Source: Thermosynechococcaceae cyanobacterium Okahandja (lineage in GTDB: Bacteria > Cyanobacteriota > Cyanobacteriia > Thermosynechococcales > Thermosynechococcaceae). From it: 64,000 nt of DNA. The stretch lies in NCBI GenBank assembly GCA_041530395.1, contig CP136945.1:2108001-2172000 (forward strand). The letters run 5' to 3'. This document shows, piece after piece, positions 18,544-27,983 of this stretch (the stretch's first letter is position 1; every line of letters starts with the position of its first letter). The notes below the pieces were generated by a model that was not told where the DNA came from, ran no database searches, and worked only from the letters and a program-made list of their open reading frames with translations. The position numbers and the translations under genes are program-made.

Positions 18544-19631
18544 TGCAGCGACGGGACTTTTGTCAGGGGCTAGTGGCCTTGGGGGCAATGGCGCTCAGTG
18601 GCTGCCAAGGGGCAACTCAGGGGGGCTTTACGGTACACCTGCTGCAAAAGTCCTTGCCGCCCCAACTCATCCGCCGATTCCGCCAAACCAATGGCATTGG
18701 TGTGACCCTGCGCCTGAACGAGACTCCCCAACACCTTGCGGAAGCCCTCACCCACACCGCCCCCAGCTCGGCAGTCTTTAGTTTAGGGGATGCCTGGCTC
18801 AAGGATGCGGTGGGCTACAGTCGGGTGTACCCCATTCCCAAGGCCAGCCTTGAGGGATGGTCGCGGTTGGCGCCCCCTTGGGCAACGTTTTTACAGGCGT
18901 TTGCCACCGAGGATGCCGTCTGGGGGGTTCCCTACCGTTGGGGGGCTACCGTCATGGTGTATCGTCGTGATTTTTTTGCCCATTTAGGCTGGGAACCCAC
19001 GAACTGGGATGCCCTGTGGCACCCCGACCTCGAGGGGCACTTTAGCCTGTTGAACAGCCCCCGCGAAGTCATTGGTCTAACGCTGAAAGCCCTTGGCGGC
19101 TCCTACAATGATCCCCCCAACCATCCAGACCTGCGGCAGCGATTGGCGGAGTTACGGCAGCGGTGCCGTTTCTTTAGTTCCGATGCCTACCTCCAGCCCC
19201 TGATCCTCGGCAGTACCCAATTGGCGGTAGGCTGGTCGAGTGATATTTTGCCCCTCGTGCAACGGCAGCCGGAGACCTTTGGCGTAGTGGTTCCTGCGGC
19301 GGGTACGGCGCTGTGGGCGGATCTGTGGGTGTGCCCTCAACCACCGGATGCAGCGGCAACCGCTTGGTTACAGTACTGGTGGCAACCCACGGTAGCGGAG
19401 CAGTTGAGCCAATTTACCACCGCTATTTCACCCGTCCTCACAGACCTGCGCCTTGCCCAAGCCGATCGCTATTTGCATCTGGCGTCGGTGCTCGAACGCA
19501 GCGAGGCACTGCTGCCCCTGTCTGCCCCCGAACAACAGATCTACGATTACCTGTGGGAGGAGGTTTTTTTGGGGCAAAAATGGCGCGATCGCCCACACGG
19601 TCAAGGGTTGAACCCGTTCATGATAAAATAA
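18543..19631 (+). CDS. ABC-type solute-binding lipoprotein (polyamine/spermidine-binding-like)
   Basis: 362 residues. The N-terminus [21 protein letters not shown] has a twin-arginine pair and ends in a lipobox with Cys about 21, suggesting a Tat-exported lipoprotein. The rest has the periplasmic-binding fold typical of the PotD/spermidine-putrescine group, with VWGVPYRWGATVMVYRRDFF and the hinge-type segments WADLWVCPQ and the C-terminal helical part. No permease or ATPase gene is next to it, so its transport partner or other role is unknown. The start ATG overlaps the pgi stop (TAATG), so translation is coupled to pgi. gyrA follows 21 bases later. Confidence 0.78.
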   Translation: MQRRDFCQGLVALGAMALSGCQGATQGGFTVHLLQKSLPPQLIRRFRQTNGIGVTLRLNETPQHLAEALTHTAPSSAVFSLGDAWLKDAVGYSRVYPIPKASLEGWSRLAPPWATFLQAFATEDAVWGVPYRWGATVMVYRRDFFAHLGWEPTNWDALWHPDLEGHFSLLNSPREVIGLTLKALGGSYNDPPNHPDLRQRLAELRQRCRFFSSDAYLQPLILGSTQLAVGWSSDILPLVQRQPETFGVVVPAAGTALWADLWVCPQPPDAAATAWLQYWWQPTVAEQLSQFTTAISPVLTDLRLAQADRYLHLASVLERSEALLPLSAPEQQIYDYLWEEVFLGQKWRDRPHGQGLNPFMIK

Positions 19632-19652
19632 AAGTCCCTGTGAGGCACGCCA

Positions 19653-22220
19653 ATGACGTTTGCTGCTGATTCCAACCGCATTATTCCAACCGAACTGCGG
19701 GATGAGATTTCACGCTCGTACCTCGAGTACGCCATGAGCGTGATTGTTGGGCGTGCCTTACCGGATGCGCGGGATGGTCTTAAGCCCGTCCACCGCCGTA
19801 TTCTGTATGCCATGCACGAGTTGGGGCTGACCGCTGATCGCCCCTTTCGCAAGTGCGCCCGTGTAGTGGGGGAAGTGCTCGGTAAATACCATCCCCACGG
19901 GGATTCGGCAGTATATGATGCCCTAGTGCGAATGGCGCAGGACTTTTCGATGCGCCACCCCCTTATCGATGGCCATGGGAACTTTGGCTCCATCGATAAT
20001 GATCCGCCCGCTGCCATGCGCTACACGGAGTGTCGGCTCCAGGCATTGGCTTCGGATGCCCTGCTTCAGGATATTGAGCAGGACACCGTTGACTTTGTTG
20101 ACAACTTTGATGGCTCGCAACAGGAACCCCTTGTCTTACCGGCGCGGATTCCACAACTGCTGCTGAACGGGGCTTCCGGCATTGCCGTGGGCATGGCCAC
20201 CAATATTCCCCCCCACAATCTGGGCGAGTTGGTGGATGGCCTTGTGGCGCTCATCCACAATCCTGACATTAGCGATCGCGAGTTAATGCGCCATATTCCG
20301 GGTCCTGATTTCCCAACGGGTGGCCATATTCTGGGACAGGGGGGGATTCACGAGGCCTATACAACGGGGCGCGGCTCCATTACGTTGCGGGCTGTAGCCA
20401 CCATTGAAACCCTAGAGGTGCCCGGTCGCCCACCGCGGGAAGCCATTATTGTTACCGAGCTACCCTACCAGACCAACAAGGCCGCCCTTATGGAAAAAAT
20501 TGCTGAGTTGGTCAACGACAAAAAAATTGATGGCATTGCCGACCTGCGGGACGAAAGCGATCGCGACGGCATTCGGGTGGTCATTGAACTGAAGCGGGAT
20601 GCCTACCCGCGGGTGGTGCTGAACAATCTTTACAAGCAGACCCCCCTCCAAGTGAATTTTGGCGCCAATATGTTGGCAATTGTCAACAACGAACCGCAAC
20701 TGCTGACCCTCAAGCGCAGCCTAGAAGTGTTCCTGAGTTTCCGCGAAGAGGCGATCGCCCGCCGTACCCGCTACGCCTTACGCAAAGCAGAAGAACGGGA
20801 TCACCTGTTGCAGGGCTTGTTGATTGCCCTTGCCAACCTCGATGAAGTGATTCAGCGGATTCGTGCCGCCACTGACACGGCTTTAGCCCGCCAAGAGCTG
20901 ATGCAGACCTATGAACTGAGCGAAGCGCAAGCGGATGCCATTTTGCAGATGCAACTGCGGCGCCTCACTGCTCTGGAAGCGGAAAAAATTGAGCGGGAAC
21001 ACGCCGAACTCCAGCGGCAAATCGCCGACTTCCGCGATATTTTGGCACATCGACAGCGGGTACTCGATATTATCGAAGCCGAAGTGCTGCAAATTAAAGA
21101 GCGGTTTGCCACGCCACGGCGCTCCCACATTGTCCAGGCCGACGGCGACATTAGCGACACCGATTTGATTGCTAACGACAAGTCGGTGATTTTAGTAACC
21201 GAACAGGGCTACATTAAGCGGATGCCCGTCGATACCTTTGAAGCCCAAAGTCGTGATGGCCGGGGTCGCAAAGGGGCGGAAATTAAAGAGGATGATGCCG
21301 TTGAGCACTTCTTTGGCTGTAACGATCACGATCGCATTCTATTTTTTAGCAATCGTGGCATTGTCTATGCCCTACCCGCCTATCAAATTCCCACCGGCTC
21401 GCGGCAGGCGCGTGGCACCCCCATTGTCCAGCTTCTGCCCATTCCCCGCGAAGAAAAGATCACATCAGTGATTGCGGTGCAAGACTTTAGTGCCGATGAG
21501 TACTTGGTGATGCTCACCAGTAAGGGCTTTATTAAAAAAACCGCCCTCGCCGCCTTTAGTAACATTCGCACCAACGGCCTGATTGCCATTTCCCTTGAGG
21601 AGGGGGATCAACTGCGCTGGGTACGGCGCACCCGCGAAGAGGACACCATTATCATTGGGTCGCGGCAGGGGATGGCCATCCATTTTCGTGCCAGTCACGA
21701 TCAGTTGCGCCCCCTCGGTCGCGCCACCCGTGGGGTAAAGTCCATGAACCTGCGCAACGGGGATGAGCTAGTGGGGATGGATATTCTCAGCGGCGCGATC
21801 GCCAGCCACCTGAGTACCAGCACCGCCGAAGAGGAGGATCAGGACGACAGCGACGAAGCCGCCGCCCAAAGTGAAGGGCCATGGGTGCTAGTGATTACCA
21901 GCAATGGCTACGGCAAGCGGGTACCCGTGCAGCAGTTTCGGCTGCAAAACCGCGCCGGGATGGGAATTACCGCCACCAAATTCAAAGCCAAGAGCACTGA
22001 AGATCATGTGGCGGCGCTGCGGATTGTCAATGCGGATGACGAGTTAATGATTGTGACCAGTCGCGGTATTATTATTCGTCAAAAAGTTGTTGACATTTCC
22101 TCCCAGTCGCGATCGGCCACCGGCGTGCGGCTGCAACGGCTCGACGAAGACGACAGTATTGTGACCGCAGCGGTGTTACCCCCGGGCAGCATGGAAGCAG
22201 CGGAGGTGGAAGAGGCATGA
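19653..22220 (+). CDS. gyrA: DNA gyrase subunit A
   Basis: The breakage-reunion subunit of gyrase, 855 residues. The winged-helix/tower core is complete: [19 protein letters not shown], the quinolone-resistance region [17 protein letters not shown] (Ser85 present, the susceptible form) and the active-site Tyr124 in AMRYTECRL. Six beta-pinwheel blades follow. The GyrA box is imperfect (QSRDGRG rather than QRRGGRG), which leaves some doubt between gyrase and topoisomerase IV, but the full-length C-terminal domain favours GyrA. The C-terminal domain carries an acidic insert ([12 protein letters not shown]). ATG 19653 has GTGAGG upstream. It overlaps raf1 by four bases. Confidence 0.9.
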   Translation: MTFAADSNRIIPTELRDEISRSYLEYAMSVIVGRALPDARDGLKPVHRRILYAMHELGLTADRPFRKCARVVGEVLGKYHPHGDSAVYDALVRMAQDFSMRHPLIDGHGNFGSIDNDPPAAMRYTECRLQALASDALLQDIEQDTVDFVDNFDGSQQEPLVLPARIPQLLLNGASGIAVGMATNIPPHNLGELVDGLVALIHNPDISDRELMRHIPGPDFPTGGHILGQGGIHEAYTTGRGSITLRAVATIETLEVPGRPPREAIIVTELPYQTNKAALMEKIAELVNDKKIDGIADLRDESDRDGIRVVIELKRDAYPRVVLNNLYKQTPLQVNFGANMLAIVNNEPQLLTLKRSLEVFLSFREEAIARRTRYALRKAEERDHLLQGLLIALANLDEVIQRIRAATDTALARQELMQTYELSEAQADAILQMQLRRLTALEAEKIEREHAELQRQIADFRDILAHRQRVLDIIEAEVLQIKERFATPRRSHIVQADGDISDTDLIANDKSVILVTEQGYIKRMPVDTFEAQSRDGRGRKGAEIKEDDAVEHFFGCNDHDRILFFSNRGIVYALPAYQIPTGSRQARGTPIVQLLPIPREEKITSVIAVQDFSADEYLVMLTSKGFIKKTALAAFSNIRTNGLIAISLEEGDQLRWVRRTREEDTIIIGSRQGMAIHFRASHDQLRPLGRATRGVKSMNLRNGDELVGMDILSGAIASHLSTSTAEEEDQDDSDEAAAQSEGPWVLVITSNGYGKRVPVQQFRLQNRAGMGITATKFKAKSTEDHVAALRIVNADDELMIVTSRGIIIRQKVVDISSQSRSATGVRLQRLDEDDSIVTAAVLPPGSMEAAEVEEA

Positions 22221-23302
22221 GCCAAGACCTAGATGCCCAGACGATGGCACTACTGCAACGGCTGCGCCGTAAGGAGGGCACTTGGCAAGATTGGGGGCAA
22301 GGCTGCCAACAGTTGCAAAAAGCGGGGCACTCCCCCCAAGCGATTTTTGAGGCCACCGGCATCGAGCCCATTCACCAAAACCAGTTAATGATTGCGGTAC
22401 AAGTGGCGCAAAGTCTGAGGGCAGGTGCAGCCCCGGAGGCGGTGCTGGCCTATTTTCAAACGCGGGGCAGTGATCTGCTCTACGAACTGCGGGTACTCTC
22501 CCAGAGCGATCGGGTGGCGGCGGCTACCCTGATTGTGGAAAAGCAGCTTGATGGGGCCACCGTCCACGAAGTTTGCCGCGCCCTTAAAACCATTAGCCAC
22601 CAAAAAGACGAGAGCGATGCGTTTAGCGATAGCTTGGGCGATCGCATTGGTCGTTACTATTGGCAGTTGGCACGCCAGCAGCGGGATCTGGCTCAGCGAT
22701 CGCGCCTGATTGCTCAGGGGTTCCGTTTTGTGGACTCCGTCCGTGGTCGCCAAGCCCTTGAGGCGTTGCTCACCGACTTTACGGTCGTATCGGCTCCCCC
22801 CCAGCCCCGCCTGCCCCTCTACCGCCTGAATACCGCCGAAGAGTTGCCCTACCTTGTGCCGGTTGCCCCCCCTGCCCCCCTAACCGCTACAGCACTGGCA
22901 GCCGTCCCTGCCCTCAACGCCAGCGGCGCATTTTCACTGGTGGAGGTCAAGCAACCCCAAACCCTCGTGGCATTACCCGGGTGGCAGGTTCTCTTGAATG
23001 CCGTGGATCCGGTGGCTATCCTGTGGCCGGTGACGGACTTACCCGCCGAGTTACCCAGCAGCACCGATGCCCTTCCCATTAGCCATGTGTTAATCATTGT
23101 GGATCGGGGTCAACAGGCATGGCAGAGCGATCGCTACCTCCTAATTGCCGATAGTGCCGATACAGAAGCGGCACCGCTGCGCCTAGGCTGGTGTCCTCAG
23201 CCCCCCAGCACCCCCATTCTGGGTCAACTGCTGCTGGTGTTGCGCCCACCCCAAATTCTGGATCAAACGGTCAACCGCGAACTCTGGCTCTTAGAAGAGT
23301 AA
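22217..23302 (+). CDS. raf1: Rubisco accumulation factor 1
   Basis: Raf1 is a dimeric chaperone that binds the folded Rubisco large subunit and promotes assembly of the octameric core in the cytosol or carboxysome. The 361 residues show the family layout: an N-terminal all-alpha domain (about 1-190, with [28 protein letters not shown] and [20 protein letters not shown]), a flexible Pro/Ala linker around 195-240, and a C-terminal beta-rich domain ([18 protein letters not shown]). The ATG sits in the gyrA stop (ATGA), so it is translationally coupled to gyrA. No rbc genes are in the window. Confidence 0.88.
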   Translation: MSQDLDAQTMALLQRLRRKEGTWQDWGQGCQQLQKAGHSPQAIFEATGIEPIHQNQLMIAVQVAQSLRAGAAPEAVLAYFQTRGSDLLYELRVLSQSDRVAAATLIVEKQLDGATVHEVCRALKTISHQKDESDAFSDSLGDRIGRYYWQLARQQRDLAQRSRLIAQGFRFVDSVRGRQALEALLTDFTVVSAPPQPRLPLYRLNTAEELPYLVPVAPPAPLTATALAAVPALNASGAFSLVEVKQPQTLVALPGWQVLLNAVDPVAILWPVTDLPAELPSSTDALPISHVLIIVDRGQQAWQSDRYLLIADSADTEAAPLRLGWCPQPPSTPILGQLLLVLRPPQILDQTVNRELWLLEE

Positions 23303-23426
23303 CCTTCTGCGCCGGATACAGCAGCTAACCTAATCAACTAGAATACTACTAGTGAGACAAAGCCTGCCTTGGTGCGGGCAACGCTCGGTAAGCCGTTCCC
23401 CATTTTTCGTCATCGAGGCTATTGGC
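23303..23426 (+). promoter_or_regulatory. Upstream region of the FHA-PAS-GGDEF-EAL gene
   Basis: A TAGAAT at 23339-23344 inside the palindrome-like ACTAG-AATACT-ACTAGT (23337-23352) is a candidate -10 element. The ribosome site CGAGG at 23414-23418 sits eight bases before the GTG start at 23427. Confidence 0.35.
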
Positions 23427-25919
23427 GTGACGTCTGAGATGCCCAAGTATCGGCACTTGCTTGTCATTCAGGATCAAGCGGGGCGTCGCACGGTCAATTT
23501 ACAAGCCAGTACCTACACGATTGGTCGGCATCCCAGTAACAAAATTGTGCTGAAGTCACCAATGGTTTCACGCCAGCACGCGGTTTTGCTGCGGGTGTAC
23601 GATCCGAGTACCGGACACTTTTTCTTCCGCCTGATTGACGGGGATCTCCAAGGCAAACGGAGTGTGAATGGCCTTACCGTCAATGGTGTACCCTGCCAAT
23701 CTCATGTCCTTCAGCACGGTGATTTAATTATTTTTGGCGGTGATGTGCGCGCCCGCTACCATGCGGTTGCTAATGTCTCCGACTCCGGTTTTAATCGCTA
23801 CACTCAAGCCCTTGAATCCGCAAGCATTCCCGAGGGCTACCTCCCCAATCCGGCGGAGGCGGCGTTGTTAGAGCAGCAAATCTCCCAGTTGAGCGATGTC
23901 CAACTTCTGCGGCTCTCCTCGTTTCCAGAGTTAAGCCCCTATCCCATCATTGAACTCTCGCCCCAAGGTCGGATTACCTATTTGAACCCCGCCGCCATCA
24001 ATGAATTTCCCGATCTAGAGAACACCAGCGTTAGCCATCCATTATTGACATGGCTACAGGAGCAGTCCTTACAGGAAGAACGGTTCTTTTTACAAGAGCT
24101 TGTCGTGGGCGATCGCACCTACGAAGTCACCGTCCACAACCTGCGGGAAAGCGAACTGATTCGCTGCTACATCACCGATATTACGGAACGCAAGCGTTCG
24201 GAAATGGCCCTGCGCATTAGTGAGGAACGCTATGCCTTAGCGGCAGAAGGTGCTAACGATGGCCTGTGGGACTGGCACATTGTTGAGCGATCGGTCTATT
24301 ACTCACCCCGCTGGGAGCAACTGGTGGGCGAAACACCGGGCACCCTCAAACCCACAATTGACGAGTGGTGGCAGCGGGTGCATCCAGATGATCAGCAGCG
24401 GCTGCAAATAGAACTCAGGGAGCATCTGGAGGCGGTGCGCCCCCATTTTGAGTGTGAGTTTCGCCTAAAGCACACTGATGGCAGCTATCGCTGGATGCGA
24501 TCGCGGGGTAAAGCCCTACGGAACGCCCAGGGACAGCCCTATCGTATGGCAGGCTCGATGACGGATGTGACGGAGTACCACCTTATCCAAGAGCAAATTC
24601 TCCACGATGCTCTCCACGATGCGATGACCGGACTACCGAATCGGGTGTTGATGATGGATCGGCTCGGGCAAGCGCTGATTCAACGGGTGCGGCGACCCCA
24701 TCGCCTCTTTGCCGTCCTCTTTTTAGATGTGGATCGCTTTAAGGTCATTAACGATAGCCTCGGCCATTTTGCGGGCGATCAGCTTCTGATGGGCATTGGC
24801 CAGCGCTTGCTCAGTTGTATCCGCGCCGAAGATACCGTTGCCCGCTTAGGGGGCGATGAATTTGCCATTCTCGTCACCGATTTAAGTGCCCCAGAACAGG
24901 CGATTGAAATTGCTGAGCGCATCCTCTTGGCCCTCAGTCGCCCCTTTTTACTCGACGGCCATGAGGTGTTTACCAGCGCCAGTATTGGCATTGCCTTTCC
25001 GACTGCCGAAAGTACCACCGCCGAAGAGTTACTACGGGATGCCGACACAGCCATGTACCGTGCGAAATCCTTGGGCAAAGCACGCTACGAAGTGTTTAGC
25101 ATGGCCATGCGGGCGCAGAGCATTGCCCTGATGCAAACCGAAAACGATCTCCGGCGAGCCGCCGAACGCAATGAATTTTTAGTCTATTACCAGCCCATTG
25201 TGGATTTGGCCTGCCAGCGGATTGTCGGCTTTGAAACGCTCCTGCGCTGGCAGCACCCGCAGCGGGGTATTGTCAGCCCGGGCGAGTTTATGCCCATTGC
25301 GGAAGAGACGGGGCTAATTCTACCGATTAGTTGGTGGGTTATGGCGCAAGCGTGCCAGCAGATGCAGCGGTGGGCGCAGCAGTTTCCCCAAAGTACAGAA
25401 CTCAGTATTAGCGTGAACTTAACGGGGCGGCATTTTCAGCAGGCGAACCTGATTCCCCAGTTAGAAGCCATCCTCAGTGAAACGGGATTTCCCCCCGAGC
25501 GGTTGCGACTCGAGGTCACCGAAGGGGTGTTAATTGAGAATAAGGAGGTGGCGATCGCGGCGCTTGAGCAAATTCGTGCCATGGGCATTGGCCTGTATAT
25601 GGACGATTTTGGCACCGGTTATTCCTCGTTAAGTTATTTGCACCGCTTCCCCATCGACACCCTCAAGATTGACCGTACGTTTATTGCCCCCCTCGATCAC
25701 GAGGATCACTCCCTAACGATTGTGCATACAATTATTGCCCTAGCGCAGGCACTCCAGTTAACGGTGGTGGCAGAGGGCATTGAAACCCAAGGGCAGTGTC
25801 ATATGCTGCAACGCATGGGCTGTACCTACGGTCAGGGCTATTTCTTTGCCCGCCCCTTACCCACGGCCAAGGTCGAGGAGCTATTGGGGCGGCAGTCGTT
25901 ACAGGTGCTGGCGGGTTAA
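23427..25919 (+). CDS. FHA-PAS-PAS diguanylate cyclase/phosphodiesterase
   Basis: About 830 residues. Domains in order: FHA (phosphopeptide-binding; IGRHPSNKIVLKSPMVSRQH at about 34-53), a first PAS-like region, a PAS with PAC tail (to about 395), GGDEF (LGGDEFAIL at about 474) and EAL (about 575-825). The GGDEF active motif is intact and is preceded at the right distance by the product-inhibition I-site RAED. The EAL domain has ETL in place of EAL but keeps the DDFGTGYSS loop, so both synthesis and breakdown of cyclic di-GMP are possible. I chose GTG 23427 because of the ribosome site before it; ATG 23439 is the alternative. Its stop shares four bases with the convergent sugar transferase gene. 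Confidence 0.9.
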   Translation: MTSEMPKYRHLLVIQDQAGRRTVNLQASTYTIGRHPSNKIVLKSPMVSRQHAVLLRVYDPSTGHFFFRLIDGDLQGKRSVNGLTVNGVPCQSHVLQHGDLIIFGGDVRARYHAVANVSDSGFNRYTQALESASIPEGYLPNPAEAALLEQQISQLSDVQLLRLSSFPELSPYPIIELSPQGRITYLNPAAINEFPDLENTSVSHPLLTWLQEQSLQEERFFLQELVVGDRTYEVTVHNLRESELIRCYITDITERKRSEMALRISEERYALAAEGANDGLWDWHIVERSVYYSPRWEQLVGETPGTLKPTIDEWWQRVHPDDQQRLQIELREHLEAVRPHFECEFRLKHTDGSYRWMRSRGKALRNAQGQPYRMAGSMTDVTEYHLIQEQILHDALHDAMTGLPNRVLMMDRLGQALIQRVRRPHRLFAVLFLDVDRFKVINDSLGHFAGDQLLMGIGQRLLSCIRAEDTVARLGGDEFAILVTDLSAPEQAIEIAERILLALSRPFLLDGHEVFTSASIGIAFPTAESTTAEELLRDADTAMYRAKSLGKARYEVFSMAMRAQSIALMQTENDLRRAAERNEFLVYYQPIVDLACQRIVGFETLLRWQHPQRGIVSPGEFMPIAEETGLILPISWWVMAQACQQMQRWAQQFPQSTELSISVNLTGRHFQQANLIPQLEAILSETGFPPERLRLEVTEGVLIENKEVAIAALEQIRAMGIGLYMDDFGTGYSSLSYLHRFPIDTLKIDRTFIAPLDHEDHSLTIVHTIIALAQALQLTVVAEGIETQGQCHMLQRMGCTYGQGYFFARPLPTAKVEELLGRQSLQVLAG

Positions 25920-27343
25920 TAGGCACCCTCGCCAAAGAGGACAATGCGCACCGTTTCCACCAGAATTTCAAAATCAAGGTTCAGGGACCAGTTGTCAATG
26001 TAATACAGGTCAAGGCGGGCGGCTTCGTCAAAACTGTCAATGTGAGAGCGGCCTGAAATCTGCCACAGGCCGGTAATCCCGGGCATGACGTGGTGCCGCA
26101 TATGGTGCCAAGAGTTAAAGCGAGCCACATCCCGTAGGGGCAGCGGGCGTGGCCCCACTAAGCTCATGTCCCCCCACAGTACGTTAAACAGTTGCGGCAA
26201 CTCATCAATACTGGTTTTGCGCAGGAATGCCCCTAAGGCGGTACGGCGGGGATCGTTCTTGACTTTGAAAAGCACCCCATCCGCCGATTCGTTTTGGGCC
26301 TCTAGCTGCGCCTGAAGCTGGGCGGCATCGGCGCGCATGGTGCGAAACTTCCACATCTGAAATACCCGCCCGTGTAAGCCCACCCGCTCTTGACGAAAGA
26401 ACACCGGTCCAGGTGAGGTGAGCTTGATGGCGATCGCCACCACAATCAGGAGCGGTGCCAAGACCAAAACACCCCCTAGGGCTAGGATCACGTCAAGGTA
26501 GCGCTTGAGACGGTACTCCCAGCCGCTCAGGTAGGTCATGTCCACCCGCAGCGTGGGTAAGGCCGCCACCACTTCCGGCGTGCCCCGACGGTAAAGCATT
26601 TCCAGACTCGAGGGAACCAGCCGCAGCGGAATACCGTACTGCCGCAGTTGCCAGTATAGGGTCGAGGCCAAATGCGCCGGGGGCAGTCCTTCCACCACCA
26701 CTTCCTGGGCGTGGCTCTCTAAGATCTGTTGTAGGGTCTCGGCATCGTGGGCGGTGGCTGCCGCCGCCCTACCCACAATCTGGTAATTTTCCTTACGCTG
26801 GAGCAGAGTGCTAAGCCGCTGGTGGCGGTGTTCCGGCGCAATTAAAAAGACCCGTACCTGCTGCCGCGCCGCCAAGACCTTAAACGCTAGGCTGACCACA
26901 AGGCGCAGGCCAACCGCCAAGACAACACTCATGACCCAAGCACTAAAGAAGAGGGAGCGGGGCAAATCTAGTTTAGGGTCGTAAAAGTAACTAATAGCCA
27001 ACGTCAGTAAGTACCCAAGGCTCACTACCTTGGCTAAGCGCAAATAGTTTTTCCAGTGGCCGTGGGGATGGTACAGGCCACTCAGGGTGACCAGTAGCAA
27101 TAGCGCGGCAGCAAACAGCCAGAAAATGCTGGGTAGCCCCAAGAACTGCCACCACACCAGTTCCGCTGGAATGGGGGCATAGAGGCGATTCAGTTGCAAG
27201 CCCAACTTCCAAGCCACCACAAGGGCAGCCAGATCGCTAAAAAGCAGCAGCAGCGTGCGCGGGGTTTCGCGGGTAAACCACTTGCGCCCACAGGGGGAGC
27301 GGATGTCCCGCTTGAACTTCGAGAAGGAGTGAAACCCGGCCAT
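25916..27343 (-). CDS. Polyprenyl-phosphate sugar-1-phosphate transferase (exopolysaccharide initiation)
   Basis: 475 residues of the WcaJ/WbaP-like polyprenyl glycosylphosphotransferase family, which starts assembly of exopolysaccharide or O-antigen repeats by loading a sugar phosphate onto undecaprenyl phosphate at the inner membrane. Hydrophobic N-terminal helices (about 30-170), a CoA-binding-like central domain, one membrane hairpin (about 285-310), then the catalytic domain: GPVFFRQERVGLHGRVFQMW, KFRTMRADA, SIDELPQLFNVLWGDMSLVG, PRPLPLRDV and MPGITGLWQISGRS. Complete. Start ATG 27343. A TATAAT on the minus strand at 27410-27415 may be its promoter. Confidence 0.9.
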   Translation of the reverse strand: MAGFHSFSKFKRDIRSPCGRKWFTRETPRTLLLLFSDLAALVVAWKLGLQLNRLYAPIPAELVWWQFLGLPSIFWLFAAALLLLVTLSGLYHPHGHWKNYLRLAKVVSLGYLLTLAISYFYDPKLDLPRSLFFSAWVMSVVLAVGLRLVVSLAFKVLAARQQVRVFLIAPEHRHQRLSTLLQRKENYQIVGRAAAATAHDAETLQQILESHAQEVVVEGLPPAHLASTLYWQLRQYGIPLRLVPSSLEMLYRRGTPEVVAALPTLRVDMTYLSGWEYRLKRYLDVILALGGVLVLAPLLIVVAIAIKLTSPGPVFFRQERVGLHGRVFQMWKFRTMRADAAQLQAQLEAQNESADGVLFKVKNDPRRTALGAFLRKTSIDELPQLFNVLWGDMSLVGPRPLPLRDVARFNSWHHMRHHVMPGITGLWQISGRSHIDSFDEAARLDLYYIDNWSLNLDFEILVETVRIVLFGEGAY

Positions 27344-27409
27344 ATCTAGGTAACGGTACAGCGCTGGCGGCAGGCTGGCAGTGTTCTATCCATTGCCATC
27401 CCAAGGACT

Positions 27410-27415
27410 ATTATA
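27410..27415 (-). promoter_or_regulatory. Putative -10 element of the sugar transferase gene
   Basis: Perfect TATAAT on the minus strand, 67 bases before the ATG at 27343, in the short gap after ruvC. No good -35 hexamer is visible. Confidence 0.4.
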
Positions 27416-27442
27416 GAGTTTGACCTTTGCCTCTCCCTTTCC

Positions 27443-27922
27443 CTAGGGGTGGAGTTTGTCATAGTAACGGCTGGCCGTGAGGGCGATCGCGAGGGCATCG
27501 GCGGCATCATCGGGTTTGGGGAGCATGGCCAAGTTCAACTCCCGCTGTACCGCCTCTTGTACCGCCGCCTTAGAGGCGTTGCCATAGCCCGTTAAGGCCT
27601 GCTTGACTTGCGCTGGCGTGAATTCCAACAGCGGACACCCCAGTTGACTGAGCACCAGCAAAATGATGCCCCGCGCTTGCGCCACCAGAATAGTGTGACT
27701 CATCTTATAAAAAAATAATTTTTCAATGGCCACCACATCCGGTTTCAGGGTGGGAATTAACTGGTGCAGATCCGTATAGAGGCTATGGAGGCGATCGCCC
27801 ACCCCCACCCCCGCCGTTGTCACAATCACACCAAAATCGCAGACATGGCAACCGGTAGCTGTCAGTTCAATGCAGCCATAGCCAAGGGTGGCCAAGCCCG
27901 GATCAACCCCCAGAATGCGCAC
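27443..27922 (-). CDS. ruvC: Holliday junction resolvase RuvC
   Basis: Endonuclease that cuts Holliday junctions together with RuvAB. About 159 residues. Acidic catalytic residues are visible in [27 protein letters not shown] and [14 protein letters not shown] place the start at GTG 27922, five bases after GAGG, giving the standard N-terminus (M/V)RILGVDPG; a TTG six codons upstream is also in frame. It is divergent from the phosphatase gene, with about 60 bases between the two starts. Confidence 0.93.
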   Translation of the reverse strand: MRILGVDPGLATLGYGCIELTATGCHVCDFGVIVTTAGVGVGDRLHSLYTDLHQLIPTLKPDVVAIEKLFFYKMSHTILVAQARGIILLVLSQLGCPLLEFTPAQVKQALTGYGNASKAAVQEAVQRELNLAMLPKPDDAADALAIALTASRYYDKLHP

Positions 27923-27949
27923 ACCGGCCTCGAAACGCAACAGACAAGA

Positions 27950-27977
27950 TACAATTGCCTATGGTGCATCCAAGGAG
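27950..27977 (+). promoter_or_regulatory. -10 element and ribosome site of the phosphatase gene
   Basis: TACAAT at 27950-27955 would place transcription start near 27962, giving a leader of about 22 bases that contains AAGGAG at 27972-27977. That ribosome site is six bases before a CTG, not before any ATG, GTG or TTG in frame. Confidence 0.5.
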
Positions 27978-27983
27978 AGACCC

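Noticed and set aside
19653-22220. Topoisomerase IV subunit A (parC) instead of gyrA
   Set aside because: The length of 855 residues and the full beta-pinwheel domain fit gyrase better, although the GyrA box is imperfect.
23290-23310. AGAAG-AGTAAC-CTTCT as a terminator of raf1
   Set aside because: Only five base pairs and no T-run.
27888-27983. ATG start of the phosphatase at 27888 or 27915
   Set aside because: Both would lie inside or across the start of ruvC and upstream of the probable promoter element, without a ribosome site.
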